A stretch of 64,000 nucleotides of DNA from DAOSXA01 sp964526835 (lineage in GTDB: Bacteria; Zixibacteria; MSB-5A5; GN15; FEB-12): assembly GCA_964526835.1 (NCBI GenBank), contig CAZGMK010000009.1, positions 42,223 through 106,222 of the forward strand, written 5' to 3'. The notes beneath the pieces were generated by a model. The model saw only the letters and a list, made by a program, of their open reading frames with translations. It searched no databases and was not told where the DNA came from. A program made the translations under genes and the position numbers. Below are positions 17,864 to 26,812 of the stretch, one piece after another. Position 1 is the first letter of the stretch. Every line of letters starts with the position of its first letter.

Positions 17864-18703
17864 TCAGATCATGAGCAAGGCGCGTTTGGTGTCGCTTAGC
17901 TCCTCAAGCGCGCCCAGCATGAGTGCCGTCAGATCGTCGTACTCCAAGCCGAGGCGGCTCCATGCGCCGGGGCTGAAAGTGGTCACGTAGTGGTTGGCGC
18001 TGTCGCCGATATTGAGAGCATGACATATCAGATCGGCAATGCTCACCGCGGCCACAATCAGGTTCTGGCTGGAGGCGCGGTCCGGCTCATGATGGAACTC
18101 TATGGCCTCCCGGATGGTATCCGGGAAGTTCCAGCGCTCAGCCAACTGGGCGCCGGCCTGTTGATGGTCCATCCCGAAAAGACTGGCCTCCCGACTGAGA
18201 TCACAGGCCGGCTGGCCTTCACCGTACAGGAGGATGAAACGCTTCGCATCCGCCTTGGCGAACAGAAGCCTGCCGATATCGTGAAGAATGCCGGCGGTCA
18301 GCGCCTCGCTCGCGCGTTCGCTGTTGCCCGCTCGGATGAGATGTTTGGCGATCAGTCCGGTACCGAGGGAATGAAGCCAAAATGACTTGGCATTCAGCGT
18401 CCGGTCAACCTCCTTGCCGAAGTATTCCATCACCGACGCGGCCAGGACCAATTGGTGGATGGTCTTGACCCCCATGATCTTGATGGCGTCGACCACGGCG
18501 GTGATCGGTTTAGCCAGTCCATAGAAGGGCGAATTGACGACGCGCAGAACCCGGGCGGTGAGTGCCTGATCGGCCTCCACCAACCGCGCAATCTCTCTGG
18601 CGCCGGTCGTTTCCTGGCGCATCAGATCCTGCAGGCGCTGAACGACAACCGGTGCGGAGGGGAGCTCTATGCGTCGCGCCCACAATGGTACCGTCTGGCT
18701 CAT
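17864..18703 (-). CDS. HDOD-domain signalling protein
   Basis: A 279-residue protein made almost entirely of one HDOD domain, an HD-superfamily relative used in regulatory roles. Diagnostic segments are LVEADQALTARVLRVVNSPF, VDAIKIMGVKTIHQLVLAAS, ILHDIGRLLF and EFHHEPDRAS. Unlike HD-GYP, the catalytic metal ligands are largely degenerate in this class and the role is usually protein-protein signalling. Its ATG overlaps the TGA of the small upstream gene (ATGA), so the two are translationally coupled. It closes the operon that begins at 23494. Confidence 0.88.
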   Translation of the reverse strand: MSQTVPLWARRIELPSAPVVVQRLQDLMRQETTGAREIARLVEADQALTARVLRVVNSPFYGLAKPITAVVDAIKIMGVKTIHQLVLAASVMEYFGKEVDRTLNAKSFWLHSLGTGLIAKHLIRAGNSERASEALTAGILHDIGRLLFAKADAKRFILLYGEGQPACDLSREASLFGMDHQQAGAQLAERWNFPDTIREAIEFHHEPDRASSQNLIVAAVSIADLICHALNIGDSANHYVTTFSPGAWSRLGLEYDDLTALMLGALEELSDTKRALLMI

Positions 18704-18876
18704 TTCCTCTCCTTCTCTCTGCCCGGGCCTTCTCTGTCTCGGGATCGATCCAGGACTTCCTTCAACGCCTCGCCCATCCTCTGAACCTCCTCATGGTGCA
18801 TTATCATTGACAGGACGCGATCGATATGCTCGTGGTCCGGTCTCTTGCGGGAATCATTGCCTTCTGTCGTGCCCAT
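18700..18876 (-). CDS. Small hypothetical protein in the signalling operon
   Basis: A 58-residue hydrophilic protein starting MGTTEGNDSRKRPDHEHI, with AAGGAG before the ATG at 18876. It is strongly charged (RVLSMIMHHEEVQRMGEALK, then DRSRDREGPGREKERK) and probably helical. It is coupled by an ATGA overlap to the HDOD gene and is near-contiguous with the HD-GYP gene. No family recognised; likely a small partner or regulator of one of these proteins. Confidence 0.6.
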   Translation of the reverse strand: MGTTEGNDSRKRPDHEHIDRVLSMIMHHEEVQRMGEALKEVLDRSRDREGPGREKERK

Positions 18877-18907
18877 CGTTACTCCTTGTTGACGGCAATT
18901 CGCTCTC

Positions 18908-20266
18908 TTATGCGCCAAACCCCGCCGTTGCAAGCGACTCGATGCTGAAACTCAGCTGATCATCGTCGTCCTTCTCGTTGCCTCCGGCGGAGCGACTCAC
19001 CTTGATGGCCTTCGGAATCGGATCGGCGCGGTCGATCTTCTGCACCCGGCCGATCATCCCGCGGGAAAGTCTTGCGCCCTTGGGCAGCAGAAACAACCCG
19101 TTTTTAGTATGAATGTCCTCAAGGACAACCATACCCTCCTCAAGGTCAGCCGGTTTCACCGCAATCATGTCCGAGACCTCGCCGTGATGCAATTGACGCG
19201 CCAGATCAATCTCTATGAAACGACGAATCAGATCCGGATCGAATAGTGTTGCGGACTTACGCACCAGATTCGCCGCCGCGTCATTGAGCTGGTTCAGGTC
19301 CGGATAGGCTCCCGAAAAAGCATCGTGGTCGAAAGCATCGGCTATGCGGATCAGCCTGGCCCCCAACGGTATGTCAGTCTCGGTCAGGTTGTCGGGATAA
19401 CCAGTGCCGTCCCAGTTCTCGTGATGGTGGCGAATAATCAGCCCCACATTCTCAAGACCGTCGATTCCGTAGATGCAGCTCTGACCCAGAATGGGATGCG
19501 AGCGCAGACGTTCGAAGTTCTTCGTGCTCAATTCGCCGGTGGCGCCGATAACGGCATCGGGAAGAGCCATCTTGCCGACGTCGTGAAGAAACGCCGCCAT
19601 GAGAATCGTCTGTCTCTGCTCCTGCGGCAGGTCCATTCCCTCGAGCATCTTCTGCGTGAAGAAAGCCACCCTTTGCGAATGACTCCCGATCGACTCATAG
19701 CGCATCTCCGTTAGCGTGGCTAGAGCCCTGATAGTCTGCATGAAGCTTCGCCGCAGACCCTCGTTGCGGTCTCTGAGCTGCTCCGTCTGATCCCTGACCT
19801 TCCTGGCCAGATGCTGGTTGATCTGCTTGAGCTCCTTATTGCGCTCGGCGATTATCCGGGCGAGTCGGACATTCTCCCGCTTCAATCGATAGTATTCGAG
19901 AGACTCGGTGACCCGGCTCAGCAGCAGAGCGTTGTCCCACGGCTTCGTAAGGTAGTACTTGATGTCGCCGTCATTGATCGCGCCGATCACGGCGTCGATG
20001 TCGGCATAGCCGGTCAGAAGAATGCGTATCGCATCGGGATTGGTTCGACGCGACTCCCCGAGGAACTCGACTCCGTTCATTTCCGGCATCCGCTGATCCG
20101 AGATAATCACCGAGACCTTCTGACTCCGCAAATGCTCCAGGGCCTTCCTGGGCTCCGTGAACGTCACCAGCTCGGCTTCGGTCTCGCGCAGCAGGCGGCT
20201 GAGCGCCTTCAGGACGCTGGATTCATCGTCCACCAGCAGGATTCTGTCACTCAGTTGATCCGACAT
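18908..20266 (-). CDS. Receiver-HD-GYP cyclic-di-GMP phosphodiesterase
   Basis: A 452-residue protein. The ATG at 20266 is chosen because of GAGGAGAAGT before it and a normal receiver start (MSDQLSDRILLVDDE). Receiver about 1-125 (D in VIISDQRMPE, KPW after the switch K). Coiled-coil linker about 125-185. HD-GYP about 190-340 with HSQRVAFFTQ, LHDVGKMALPD and the diagnostic HHHENWDGTGYPDNL. A further C-terminal domain about 345-452 contains HTKNGLFLLPKGARLSRG. It should hydrolyse cyclic di-GMP when phosphorylated, linking the PAS kinase upstream to motility or biofilm control. Confidence 0.9.
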   Translation of the reverse strand: MSDQLSDRILLVDDESSVLKALSRLLRETEAELVTFTEPRKALEHLRSQKVSVIISDQRMPEMNGVEFLGESRRTNPDAIRILLTGYADIDAVIGAINDGDIKYYLTKPWDNALLLSRVTESLEYYRLKRENVRLARIIAERNKELKQINQHLARKVRDQTEQLRDRNEGLRRSFMQTIRALATLTEMRYESIGSHSQRVAFFTQKMLEGMDLPQEQRQTILMAAFLHDVGKMALPDAVIGATGELSTKNFERLRSHPILGQSCIYGIDGLENVGLIIRHHHENWDGTGYPDNLTETDIPLGARLIRIADAFDHDAFSGAYPDLNQLNDAAANLVRKSATLFDPDLIRRFIEIDLARQLHHGEVSDMIAVKPADLEEGMVVLEDIHTKNGLFLLPKGARLSRGMIGRVQKIDRADPIPKAIKVSRSAGGNEKDDDDQLSFSIESLATAGFGA

Positions 20267-20274
20267 ACTTCTCC

Positions 20275-21126
20275 TCAGCAACCGCTCGCAACGCGGCCGG
20301 CCAACATCGCCGCGCAGCGTTCCGGGTCAATATGGCCAAGCAGCGCGACCACCCCGCCGCCCTTCGGAAGCGGACGGCAGATCAGACCGAGGCCCTCACA
20401 GCCTTCGAAGTTGCGCAGCACTACTCTGTGACTATCAAGTGCTTCCTGAACGGCGGCGCGCATGAAATCATCGAGGATCTCATCCACGGGACAACCCAGG
20501 CCCCCGCGCTTCACCGGCACGAAATTGTCGAAGATGTCGTTCATATAGACCACGGTCTGGTTCGAGTCTATTCCGAGGATGCCCACGGGAAGCAAGTCGA
20601 CCATGTTGCGCACTACCTCAAGGGCCCGATGCTGCAGTTCGAGATCACGGGTGCGTTCGGAGACTTTTCGCTCAAGACCTTCTGTCAGCACCCGCAATTC
20701 GCTATTAGTCTGCCTCAGTTCGACCAGGAGCTGATTGTGGTCCACCTGCAGGGCGTAATGCTCAATCGCCCTCCTGACCGACGAGAGTACGTCCTGATCA
20801 TTCCAGGGTTTGCCCAGAAACTTGTAGACCTGGCCGTCGTTGATCGCCTCGACCACGGCTGTTGCATCCGCAAAGCCACTGAGGATCATTCGGATTGTCT
20901 CCGGCGACTCCTCACGCACCTGTCTCAGAAACTCGACTCCGTTCATCCCCGGCATACGATAGTCGGAGATGACGACGTGAACCTCGTTCTCACGGCAAAC
21001 CTCCAGCCCTTGGACGCCGGACTCGGCGGTGAGAACCCGGTAGTCGGTGTCGATAAACAGGCGTCGCAGCGCCTTCAGGACATTGCGCTCATCATCCACG
21101 ATCAGTATGGTCGCGTCATCGTTCAT
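20275..21126 (-). CDS. Receiver-PAS response regulator
   Basis: A 283-residue protein. The ATG at 21126 has GGAGGGG 6 bases upstream; a TTG two codons earlier is less likely. Receiver about 1-125 (IVDDERNVLKAL, D in VVISDYRMPG, K in FLGKPWND). A coiled coil about 125-175 (LLVELRQTNSELRVLTEGLE) connects to a PAS-like domain about 180-275 (LLPVGILGIDSNQTVVYMND). There is no DNA-binding or catalytic domain, so it probably passes a signal between kinase and effectors. It overlaps the preceding kinase gene by 11 bases. Confidence 0.85.
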   Translation of the reverse strand: MNDDATILIVDDERNVLKALRRLFIDTDYRVLTAESGVQGLEVCRENEVHVVISDYRMPGMNGVEFLRQVREESPETIRMILSGFADATAVVEAINDGQVYKFLGKPWNDQDVLSSVRRAIEHYALQVDHNQLLVELRQTNSELRVLTEGLERKVSERTRDLELQHRALEVVRNMVDLLPVGILGIDSNQTVVYMNDIFDNFVPVKRGGLGCPVDEILDDFMRAAVQEALDSHRVVLRNFEGCEGLGLICRPLPKGGGVVALLGHIDPERCAAMLAGRVASGC

Positions 21127-23494
21127 TCTCAACCCCTCCGACCGGCAGGGAGATCAGGAATTCCGTTCCCTTCTCCGGCTCGCTGCTCACTTCGATATTT
21201 CCGTTGTGCTTGGCCACGATATCATAGGCCAGGCTTAGCCCCAACCCGGTTCCCTTGCCCACTTCCTTGGTCGTGAAGAACGGTTCGAACACCTTCTTGA
21301 GGTTGCCTGGGGGGATGCCCTTGCCGTCGTCCTTGATCGATACGTAAATCGTGTCGGTCTCCGCCCAGGTTCTTATGGCTATTGTGCCTTGCTCCTTGTC
21401 GATCGCATGGCCGGCGTTGATCAGGATATTCATGAAAACCTGATTCAGCTGGTTGAGGCGGCAGTAGAAATCTGGCAAGTCGCCGAGGTCCTTTTCGACC
21501 GTACACTTGTACTTCAGTTCGTTCCAGACAATATTCAGGGTCGTATTGATCCCCTCGTTTATTGATGCGTACTCCGCCTCCGACCGGTCCACCCTCGAGA
21601 ACGACTTGAGGTCTGCAACGATACGTTTGACCCGGTCGGAGCCCTCTATCGACTCAGTTATGGCATCCTTGAAGTCCTCCAGTATCACGGCGAATTTCTC
21701 TGCCTGGCTGGCATCCTTGGGGACTACCTGCTTGAGCATCGTGTCTATCTTCGCCAGGTACTTCTCCATTGTGTTGAGGTTGGACGAAATGAAGCCGATA
21801 GGGTTGTTGATCTCGTGGGCTACCCCCGCGGCGAGCGTGCCGATCGCAGCCAGCTTGTCGGCCTGGATAAGCTGTTCGCGACTCTGATGCGCCTCTGTTA
21901 CATCCTGAACCAGACCGACCAGGCCGGTTGCCTGGCCCTCCGCATTCAGCAGCGGGACCTTTGTAGTGGTGAACCACCGTTCCGCTCCGCCGGGCCCGAC
22001 GACCTTGTAAGCGTCCCGAGTGACTTTCTTCCCGGTCCTGAACAGCTCTTCGTCGTCGCTCTGGCAAAGCAGAGCGTACTTCTGATCAAAGACATCAAGA
22101 GAAGTCTTACCCAGGATTTCACTGTCAGCCTTGCCGTAAAACATTCGGAACGCCTGGTTCACCGCCTTGAATCGCCCCTCCTGATCCTTCACATAGACCA
22201 TCGCGGGAACAGCGTCCATCATCGTAGAGTATTGGGTGGCCAGATCGAAGAGCTGGTCCTGAATCGCCCGTCGATCAGTTATGTCCCGGATAATCGCCAC
22301 GGCTGTAGCCGGCTCACAATGATGGGCTACCGACAGGGTCAACTCAACCGGGAACGTGGCCCCATCCAACCTGCGGGCGGTGAGCTCCGTGACCGCACCG
22401 ATGGCCCCGTTCGGCTCCCCCGTGGCGAAGTAGCTGTTCAGCATTTCCTGGTGACGCTCCGCCATTCCCTCCGGAAGTAGTGGGTCAAGGGGAGACCCGA
22501 CAATGCTGCCGGCGTCATGGCCGAACATCTTCTCCGCAGCCGGATTAAATGTGGTGATGATACCTTCGTTATTGCACGCGACTATCGCGTCCATGCTGGC
22601 GTTGACCACGGTGCGAAAGCGCTCTTCGCTCTCACGGATTGCCTCTTCAGCCCGGAATTGATCGGTTATGTCGTCGACCATCTCGATGGCGGCCGCAATT
22701 CGACCATCTTCGTCAGTGAGCGGCGAGGAGACAATTCGATAGTGCCGCACTTCGCTGCCTGCAGGCGTCTCGGTAATAGCCTCGTGCACCTGTCCGTCGA
22801 TCAGTGTCTTCGCCACCGGGCACCACGGGCAAGTCGAATCGAGAGGCGGAGAATTGAACGTCCGATAACAGACAGGCCCGTCTTCCGCTTTGATCTGCGG
22901 AAACCAGGCCTGCATCTGACGATTCAGTTTCAATATCTGCATGGATGGACTGATTACCGCCACACCGGTCGCAATGTTGTCCACAATGCTCCGATATTTC
23001 ACCTGCAACTCGCGCAGGTCACGGCTCGTTCGATCCGATTCCGTTGTCGGCAATTGACCAAACAGAAATAGCGCCGCCCCCGATTCCGAATCCCCGCTCG
23101 CGGCACGCAGCGGATGGCAGTGCCAATCCATGGAGACGTGACGGCCGTCCGCAAGTCGGTACCGACAGGTCAGGCCGGTTGACTGATCCAGCTCGCCGGC
23201 GACAACCGCACGAACATATTCCCGCACCGCCGTGCGCTGATCGGACGGGATGGCTGCTTCGTACCACGGACGGCCAACCATCTCCCTGCCCGATATCTGC
23301 AAAGCCGCACCCAGGGCTGCACTGACACTCAATATCCGATCGTCTCTCCCTACCAGGATCACCGGGTCGGTCACGATGTTCATCAGCCCGGCGATCGTAC
23401 TCACCTCCCTGTACAATGAGCATCCATCCAAGTCGCTGCCTGCCCCCGCGATCAACCCACCGGCGGGATCGAGTGGTGACGAGTCTGCTGACAT
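21116..23494 (-). CDS. Cytoplasmic multi-PAS sensor histidine kinase
   Basis: A 792-residue protein with AAAGGGG before the ATG. It has no membrane segment. Four PAS units can be seen: about 35-150, 165-280 (with CPWC, C-x2-C, possibly a redox or metal pair), 285-410 (FRTVVNASMDAIVACNNEG) and 420-535 (YSTMMDAVPAMVYVKDQEG). The dimerisation domain has GVAHEINNPIGF with the phosphorylatable His at about 560, and the ATPase domain has NILINAGHAI, DDGKGIPPG and GTGLGLSLAYD. It heads a four- or five-gene operon of receivers, HD-GYP and HDOD proteins. The CPWC-containing PAS domain suggests redox or ligand sensing, which is inference. Confidence 0.9.
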   Translation of the reverse strand: MSADSSPLDPAGGLIAGAGSDLDGCSLYREVSTIAGLMNIVTDPVILVGRDDRILSVSAALGAALQISGREMVGRPWYEAAIPSDQRTAVREYVRAVVAGELDQSTGLTCRYRLADGRHVSMDWHCHPLRAASGDSESGAALFLFGQLPTTESDRTSRDLRELQVKYRSIVDNIATGVAVISPSMQILKLNRQMQAWFPQIKAEDGPVCYRTFNSPPLDSTCPWCPVAKTLIDGQVHEAITETPAGSEVRHYRIVSSPLTDEDGRIAAAIEMVDDITDQFRAEEAIRESEERFRTVVNASMDAIVACNNEGIITTFNPAAEKMFGHDAGSIVGSPLDPLLPEGMAERHQEMLNSYFATGEPNGAIGAVTELTARRLDGATFPVELTLSVAHHCEPATAVAIIRDITDRRAIQDQLFDLATQYSTMMDAVPAMVYVKDQEGRFKAVNQAFRMFYGKADSEILGKTSLDVFDQKYALLCQSDDEELFRTGKKVTRDAYKVVGPGGAERWFTTTKVPLLNAEGQATGLVGLVQDVTEAHQSREQLIQADKLAAIGTLAAGVAHEINNPIGFISSNLNTMEKYLAKIDTMLKQVVPKDASQAEKFAVILEDFKDAITESIEGSDRVKRIVADLKSFSRVDRSEAEYASINEGINTTLNIVWNELKYKCTVEKDLGDLPDFYCRLNQLNQVFMNILINAGHAIDKEQGTIAIRTWAETDTIYVSIKDDGKGIPPGNLKKVFEPFFTTKEVGKGTGLGLSLAYDIVAKHNGNIEVSSEPEKGTEFLISLPVGGVENER

Positions 23495-23944
23495 CTTGTC
23501 TTCCCCTTTGAGCGGATCACCCTGCCCCAGGGCGCCGCTGTTCGGTTCTGCCTGAAGGAGTTACATGGACTATCTGCGCTTCAGGCGCCTTACCATATAC
23601 CTTAGTATCGGCCGGGCACGGGCACCCAATAAGGGTTTGAATGAAGTTTATCGGCATACCTGTGAATTGATGCAGGAAACCGCGGCCGGCGCATGCAAGA
23701 GGCCTCCCCGAAGCGCCGGAACAGGCCCGCAAGTTTCGGCCCGACGATTCTGCTCACCTCCGGAAGACCGCCGGGCTGCAACTCGGCCAGTACTCAACCG
23801 CCCCGCGCTGACTTCGGCACAGCAATTGCCGGTAACTTTGGATGAAACACCGCGCCACGGGCGGCGGCGCCCTCATTGCCACCGGAAACTACTCCCGATG
23901 ACGCAGCGTTTAGAACCAAAGAGTCATGGCGAGATGGCGACAGC
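23495..23944. other. 450-bp divergent intergenic region (kinase / cupin)
   Basis: No credible gene; the open frame 23565-23948 lacks a binding site and family similarity. The interval should hold the promoters of both the kinase operon (minus) and the cupin (plus). A degenerate sigma-54-like element is noted separately. Confidence 0.4.
23815..23830 (+). promoter_or_regulatory. Weak sigma-54-like element upstream of the cupin
   Basis: CGGCACAGCAATTGCC keeps the -24 GG and -12 GC at the correct 10-base spacing and TTGC at -12, but the first T of TGGCAC is C and the base after TTGC is C. It lies about 115 bases before the cupin start at 23945. Low confidence. Confidence 0.25.
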
Positions 23945-24307
23945 ATGAAAAACATCGACTTACGACATCAAGACTGGATCATGAGCGACGGCTACCGCAA
24001 GACCATCCTGGCCGACGGCGACGATCTCGGCGATGAGTCCACCCTCACGCAAATCGTCGCGGTCCCTCCGGGCAGCCGGGTCAAGCCGCATTACCACCGC
24101 AACACCCACGAGTTCATCTATGTAATTGGAGGTGAAGCAACCCTGAAGGTTAACGGCGAAACCCGTATGATGCAGCCCGGTGACATGATTGTCACCCAGC
24201 CCGGCGATGTCCACGAAGTGGTCAACGACAGCGATCGTCTGTGGGAGGTGTTGGTCTTCAAGACCAACTATCGACAGGGCGACAGCCACTGGCCCGAGGA
24301 CGAGTAA
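23945..24307 (+). CDS. Small cupin-domain protein
   Basis: A 120-residue single-domain cupin starting MKNIDLRHQDWIMSDGYR. Motif 1 is PPGSRVKPHYHRNTHEFIYV (His-x-His and Glu metal ligands present) and motif 2 is PGDMIVTQPGDVHEVVNDSD (His present), so a metal site is likely intact. The substrate cannot be told. The true start is chosen as the first ATG after the upstream non-conserved frame; no good binding site is present. It is flanked by the divergent kinase operon and the convergent heme operon. Confidence 0.8.
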   Translation: MKNIDLRHQDWIMSDGYRKTILADGDDLGDESTLTQIVAVPPGSRVKPHYHRNTHEFIYVIGGEATLKVNGETRMMQPGDMIVTQPGDVHEVVNDSDRLWEVLVFKTNYRQGDSHWPEDE

Positions 24308-24491
24308 GCAGACATCCCCGAGGGCTTATCGATAATCATCGGCCGGCCCACCATTAGGCGGTTCTGACCGATATCCTGGCTGCCGGGCTCAAATCTGTTT
24401 GGGCCCGACCCTGCACGTCAACGACCAACCGGCGGGAGCACTTTTCGACAAAGCTCAGGACAGGCACGGCTCCCACCATACAACTGAGATG

Positions 24492-25865
24492 TTACAGGTT
24501 ATCTGCAATCCGCCCGGCCTGCTTCACACAGTCATTCAGACCAATGCCGTAGTACGCGTTGCCGGCCAGGTGTATTCCACGGACTGCCGCAAGGGCCCGC
24601 TCGATTCGCTGCATGCGCTCCTGATGGCCGACGAGATACTGTGGAATGCCGCGCCGCCAATTGAAGACCCGGGAGGCGGCAGGAGCGGCTCTTAAGCCCA
24701 CGATGCGGTCGAGGTCGTCGATGGTCCGTTTTATCAACTCATCGTCGCTGAGGCCGGCTATGGCGTGGTTCCCGTCACCGCCGAGCATGGTCCGAAACTG
24801 CACCTGTCCATCGGGGCTGCGATCACGGAAGATCGACGAAGTCCAGATGGATCCGAGGATGTTCATTTGCTCTCTGGCCGGTACCAGAAAGCCGAAACCA
24901 TCAAGCGGATGTCCGACATCTTCAGTCCGAAAGCCGAGACAAACGACTGCAATCGGGGCATAGGGAATCTCGGCGAGCGCCTGTGACAGTTCGCCATTCA
25001 GGGGCTTGGATAACTCCGCGGCGCGATAGGATGGAGTTGCCAGAACCACTTGCTTTGCCGCAACCACCGGCTCGCCGTTTTCGCCGGTGAGGGTGTAGGT
25101 GTCGTTCTCACGTTTGATCGTGCTCACCGGGCTGCCGGTGGTGATGTAGTCAGAGTAGAGTTCATAGAATCTCTCGATCAGCCGGTAGAGCCCACCCGCG
25201 AACGATGTCAATCGTCCGCCCGGCCCCGCCGGACCACCCGCCTTGCGACCTTCTTTGCGGGCTTTGCGCATGCGCGCGATCATCGCCTTGATCAATGAAC
25301 CGTACTCCGACTCCATTTCATACATGACCTTGAAGCATGATTTGAGCGAAAGCCGGTCGGCCAACCCACCGTACACTCCCGACACCATCGGCTGGACAAG
25401 ATAATCGGCGGCCTCGCGGCCGATGCGACGTCTGGCGAAGTCATAGATTGTTTCGTCGATATTCTCGGGTCGCTTTGGCGCGAACGGTTCGGCCATCACT
25501 CGGAGGCGGCCCTTCAGGCTGAGTATATCGGAGCTCAGGAATCTCGGCGGCGACATTGGTACTTCGCGCAGTCGCCCGCCACGGACGATAAATCGTCCCG
25601 AGGCGTTGGCGTTGGCCCGCTCCAGAATGTCTCCAAGGCCGAGTTCGTCGCAGAGCTCAAGGGTCAGGGGTTCGCGATCGAGGAAGCCATTCGGACCCCA
25701 ATCGAAGCTGTGCCCATCGACGGTGTCGGTTCCGATGGTCCCGCCAAGCCGCGCCTGCTTCTCATAGAGATGTACTGTCAGGTCGGGCCGCCGCGACCGC
25801 ACATAGTGCAGCGTCGCCAGCCCCGAGATCCCCCCGCCGACAATGGCGACATCAAGCCCCGACAT
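24492..25865 (-). CDS. hemG: Protoporphyrinogen oxidase, FAD-dependent (HemG/HemY type)
   Basis: A 457-residue flavoenzyme oxidising protoporphyrinogen IX to protoporphyrin IX. N-terminal FAD motif AIVGGGISGLATLHYVR, followed by YEKQARLGGTIGT. The central membrane-associated substrate domain and the C-terminal HLAGNAYYGIGLNDCVKQ (FAD-binding signature of the HemY/PPOX family) are present. Length is typical (about 450-470). GAGGATAGCGGGGC precedes the ATG. The start overlaps the end of hemH by 14 bases, so it is the last gene of the hemE-hemN-hemH-hemG operon. Confidence 0.9.
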   Translation of the reverse strand: MSGLDVAIVGGGISGLATLHYVRSRRPDLTVHLYEKQARLGGTIGTDTVDGHSFDWGPNGFLDREPLTLELCDELGLGDILERANANASGRFIVRGGRLREVPMSPPRFLSSDILSLKGRLRVMAEPFAPKRPENIDETIYDFARRRIGREAADYLVQPMVSGVYGGLADRLSLKSCFKVMYEMESEYGSLIKAMIARMRKARKEGRKAGGPAGPGGRLTSFAGGLYRLIERFYELYSDYITTGSPVSTIKRENDTYTLTGENGEPVVAAKQVVLATPSYRAAELSKPLNGELSQALAEIPYAPIAVVCLGFRTEDVGHPLDGFGFLVPAREQMNILGSIWTSSIFRDRSPDGQVQFRTMLGGDGNHAIAGLSDDELIKRTIDDLDRIVGLRAAPAASRVFNWRRGIPQYLVGHQERMQRIERALAAVRGIHLAGNAYYGIGLNDCVKQAGRIADNL

Positions 25866-26811
25866 GCCCCGCTATCCTCTCGCGCACAATCCTGGCCAGA
25901 ATCCGACCGAAGGCCGGATCATCGTTGAACATCGGCAGACGATAGAGCCGCTCGGCGGCGCCCGGACCGATCACCTGGGGTAACTCGATGTCGAGTTCAT
26001 AGAGAGTCTCGATATGGTCGCAGACAAAAGCGATCGGGACCAGGCAGATGCGGCGCTCGGTGGTCTCCAGCAGTCGGCGTGTTTCATCTACCGTGTCCGG
26101 GCCGACCCACTTGACAGGTCCGGTGCGACTCTGAAACGAAACATAGTACTCGCGGCCACTGGCGGCCAGGGTAGAACTGGTCTTCACCTGGTCCACATAA
26201 GGGTCACCCTCGTCAACAAAGCGCTGCGGCAAAGAATGCGCGGTGAAAAGGAGGATGTCATCCGGATCGGTATGACGGTCGATATAGTCACGCAGCAGTG
26301 CGATATACTCCGGGTCACGATGGAAGTCTTTGACCAGGTCGCATGTAATCCCGTCGCGACCCTTCAGCCATCGCGCCAACTCACGAAAACCGGAGCCGGT
26401 AGTGGCGATGCTGAACTGCGGATACATCGGCGCCACGACTACGCGAGTGAAGCCGTCGTTTTGTATGGACGCTACTGTCTCGGCGATGCTGGGGTGATAG
26501 TACCGCATCGCCACGTAGCATGAGAAGCCGTCGTACTCCGACAACTCCCGTTCCACATTGTCCGCCTGGGCCCGAGTCCACTTCAGTAGCGGCGACGAAC
26601 CTCCGATCAGATCGTAGTGCTTCCGTACCTTGCCGGCCCGCAGACGCGAGATCAGGCGCGCCAGTGGTTTCTGCATCAGCGGCCCGCCGGGCAGACGAAT
26701 CAACTCACGGTCGGAGAAGATGTTGTAGAGATAATCCGGAATGGCCTGAAGCGAATCCGGTCCACCCATAGCCAGCAGCATGGCGGCTGCTCTGGTGCGA
26801 CCCCGGGGCAT
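25852..26811 (-). CDS. hemH: Ferrochelatase
   Basis: A 319-residue enzyme inserting iron into protoporphyrin IX (coproporphyrin III in some lineages). The ATG at 26811 (MPRGRTRAAAMLLAMGGPDS) is used; a longer frame would run into hemN. Conserved features: MLLAMGGPDSL at the start, GGSSPL, the MRYYHPSI region, PMYPQFSIATTGSG (the Y/FS..TTGS segment), LFTAHSLPQRF with the catalytic His, and FVCDHIETLYELD with the second metal-site His/Glu. The start lies one base after the hemN stop codon, and the stop overlaps hemG. Confidence 0.92.
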   Translation of the reverse strand: MPRGRTRAAAMLLAMGGPDSLQAIPDYLYNIFSDRELIRLPGGPLMQKPLARLISRLRAGKVRKHYDLIGGSSPLLKWTRAQADNVERELSEYDGFSCYVAMRYYHPSIAETVASIQNDGFTRVVVAPMYPQFSIATTGSGFRELARWLKGRDGITCDLVKDFHRDPEYIALLRDYIDRHTDPDDILLFTAHSLPQRFVDEGDPYVDQVKTSSTLAASGREYYVSFQSRTGPVKWVGPDTVDETRRLLETTERRICLVPIAFVCDHIETLYELDIELPQVIGPGAAERLYRLPMFNDDPAFGRILARIVRERIAGHVGA

Positions 26812-26812
26812 T

